A DNA stretch of 5,484 nucleotides from an uncultured Candidatus Melainabacteria bacterium (GTDB taxonomy: Bacteria > Cyanobacteriota > Vampirovibrionia > Gastranaerophilales > Gastranaerophilaceae): the NCBI GenBank assembly GCA_937898445.1, contig CALEJY010000059.1:1-5484 (forward strand), written 5' to 3'. Made by a program: the position numbers and the translations under genes. Positions within the stretch are counted from its first letter, which is position 1; each line of letters begins with the position of its first letter. The notes below the pieces were generated by a model that had not been told where the DNA came from, made no database searches, and saw nothing but the letters and a program-made list of their open reading frames with translations. Shown here in pieces: positions 4,207 to 5,484 of this stretch.

Positions 4207-5262
4207 CTATTTTTTCAATTTATTTATTGACGCAACATCATTTACTCTCAAAGCAAAATAAGGTTGGTCTTTGTCAGCTTCTTGCAAGAACATTACAAAT
4301 GTATCGTTAAAATACAATTTTCTTGGTTGTGATGCTTGAGGCATCAATGCTGTCATTTTAGTCATAATTAAAGCTTCAGATTTCAATTTAACACCCTCGT
4401 TATTCATTTTGAAATCAACACTTTCTACTGCTTGATCAATTAAAATATTTGTGTTTTCAATACGTTTTCCGCACAATTCATCAAAAGATTTCAACTTAAA
4501 CAAACTGATGTTAGGAACTTTCAACTCATCTTTTTCGCCAAAATCAGAAAAATCTCTGTATGCGTCTTGTTTTGTTTTCATATCAGCGTATAATTTGTCA
4601 AAAGACTTGTTATCATTTGTTCTGTACAAATAAACAACGTCATTACCTTTTGTAGCCAATGCTACGGCAAAATCTTTTTGAGAATTATAGAACAAAACAC
4701 TTACATTATTATATAACTGGTGATTGCTTTTTGAATCAATACCGAAATATTCAACTTTTTTGCGAGAATTTCCGAATTTTTCAGATTTCAATTTGTCAAA
4801 TGCGTGTACAAATTGGAAATCTTTTTTCAACATAGCATAAACTGTGTATTTACCCTCAGCCTTTGTCCAATCTGCACCATCAAGAACATCACTTGTTTCA
4901 TTGAATTTTTCTTTAATTGCAGCTTCAATTGTTCTTTTCAATTCAGGAGAAGTTTCTCCATAAGTTTTGTAATAAGAGCTTTCATCTAACTGATCTGCTT
5001 TAAAGCTTTGTTCATTCAAGCCTTTTACAACATCAGGAGTTTTGTCTGCAAATAAAATCGGACCTTTGATAATTCCATCCATCAAATCATTCCAAGCAAG
5101 TTGGAAAGTTCCAACCCACAATCTGTTTGCTTGAGTTGATTGAGATGAAAACAAAGGTAACACATCTAGCGGTTGTTGCTTTTGTCTGGCTGCAAATGCA
5201 GAACTGCCTGCTGCTCCGGCAATCATAATTACGGCAAGCAATGCTATTAATTTTTTCTTCAT
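4207..5262 (-). CDS. Secreted protein with serpin-like C-terminal half
   Basis: This 351-residue protein starts with a clear Sec signal peptide: KKK, a hydrophobic core LIALLAVIMIAGAAG, and a probable cut after SAFA (residue 24). The mature protein would lie outside the inner membrane. I do not recognise a named family for the N-terminal part (WVGTFQLAWNDL at 49-60). From about residue 250 the order resembles the end of serpins: VPNISLFKLKSFDELCG (like the PKF...L segment), then VDFKMNNEGVKLKSEA (282-297) where serpins have the HK...NEEGTEAAAAT hinge, a loop of about 16 residues, then PRKLYFNDTFVMFL (313-326) and PYFALRVNDV (334-343), like the DHPFLFLIR...LFMGRV strands. The overall length also fits. 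The hinge has bulky Val, Lys and Leu instead of small Ala/Thr, so trapping of proteases is doubtful. The ATG at 5260-5262 follows AAGGAG with a 5-nt spacer. The gene is 14 nt behind the upstream gene. Serpin relationship is inference from pattern, not a search. Confidence 0.6.
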   Translation of the reverse strand: MKKKLIALLAVIMIAGAAGSSAFAARQKQQPLDVLPLFSSQSTQANRLWVGTFQLAWNDLMDGIIKGPILFADKTPDVVKGLNEQSFKADQLDESSYYKTYGETSPELKRTIEAAIKEKFNETSDVLDGADWTKAEGKYTVYAMLKKDFQFVHAFDKLKSEKFGNSRKKVEYFGIDSKSNHQLYNNVSVLFYNSQKDFAVALATKGNDVVYLYRTNDNKSFDKLYADMKTKQDAYRDFSDFGEKDELKVPNISLFKLKSFDELCGKRIENTNILIDQAVESVDFKMNNEGVKLKSEALIMTKMTALMPQASQPRKLYFNDTFVMFLQEADKDQPYFALRVNDVASINKLKK

Positions 5263-5276
5263 GCTATCTCCTTATA

Positions 5277-5484
5277 TTACTTTATTTTTACGTCGGAATT
5301 TCCTTTTACATTAAGGAATTTCCAAAAACCTTTAAAAAACCCTTTTGCGTTTTCTTCATGGGGTATATTAGCACAAGCATAATATTTTTCATAGTTTTGA
5401 ATAATATTTTCGGGCAAATCTTCCCCACGTTCAAGAAGATTGGAAATAAATTCCAAATAATCATCTTGTTCTTCTCGATACAAT
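5277..5484 (-). CDS. Unrecognised protein, C-terminal end (cut by window edge)
   Basis: An open frame enters from the right edge and ends at TAA 5277-5279, giving about 68 visible residues. It is acidic at first (REEQDDYLEFISNLLERGED) and then has a basic-aromatic stretch GFFKGFWKFLNV near the end. The codon at the edge is TTG, which could be a start, but no ribosome binding site can be judged there, so the true start is probably outside. No domain is recognised. It lies 14 nt upstream of the secreted serpin-like gene on the same strand, with that gene's AAGGAG in the gap, so the two are probably co-transcribed. The frame is supported by this operon-like spacing and by the absence of a competing gene. 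Confidence 0.55.
   Translation of the reverse strand, partial: LYREEQDDYLEFISNLLERGEDLPENIIQNYEKYYACANIPHEENAKGFFKGFWKFLNVKGNSDVKIK

Noticed and set aside
4451..4989. Plus-strand open frames at 4451-4633 and 4804-4989
   Set aside because: Antisense to the secreted serpin-like gene, short, and without any family signal.
5481..5483. TTG as the start of the last gene
   Set aside because: It falls at the window edge, so no ribosome binding site can be seen. The frame is open to the edge, and an internal Leu codon is equally likely.

Overview
The window is AT-rich bacterial DNA with compact gene spacing. It probably comes from a gut member of the Gastranaerophilales (the 'Melainabacteria', non-photosynthetic relatives of cyanobacteria) or a similar lineage. 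This assignment rests on two things: low GC, and a pseudopilin whose N-terminus (FTLAEVLITLGIIGVVAALT) is of a type I associate with that group. It is inference, not proof. No rRNA, tRNA, CRISPR array or complete insertion sequence is visible.

Layout, left to right. Positions 1-542 (minus) hold the N-terminal half of glyceraldehyde-3-phosphate dehydrogenase, with a clear promoter at 580-608. A four-unit octamer tandem repeat (658-689) and an AT-only palindrome (636-651) lie behind that promoter. A cysteine-rich type IV pilin-like/pseudopilin protein follows (705-1436, minus). The intergenic region at 1437-1550 is divergent and contains two inverted repeats, one covering the -35 box of the pilin gene's candidate promoter. 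Reading the other way is a two-gene unit: a 67-residue Cro/CI-type regulator (1551-1754) and a 109-residue protein with two probable membrane segments (1766-2095).

Positions 2096-2424 contain no gene but three related palindromic repeat copies (two near-complete, one half element). The last copy runs directly into a small DUF559 (Vsr-like nuclease fold) gene (2425-2781) and supplies its ribosome binding site. That gene overlaps, tail to tail by 12 bp, the 3' end of radA (2770-4143, minus).

Upstream of radA on the same strand are a strong 12-bp hairpin (4165-4201), a secreted 351-residue protein with a serpin-like C-terminal half (4207-5262), and the C-terminal end of an unrecognised protein running off the window edge (5277-5484). 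The last two are 14 nt apart and probably form an operon.

gap and radA are housekeeping genes. The part most likely to hold something undescribed is 2096-2781: palindromic repeats of a mobile or REP/MITE-like kind beside a small DUF559 gene that borrows its translation signal from the repeat. The serpin-like secreted protein and the regulator/membrane-protein pair with its nearby operator-like palindrome come next.
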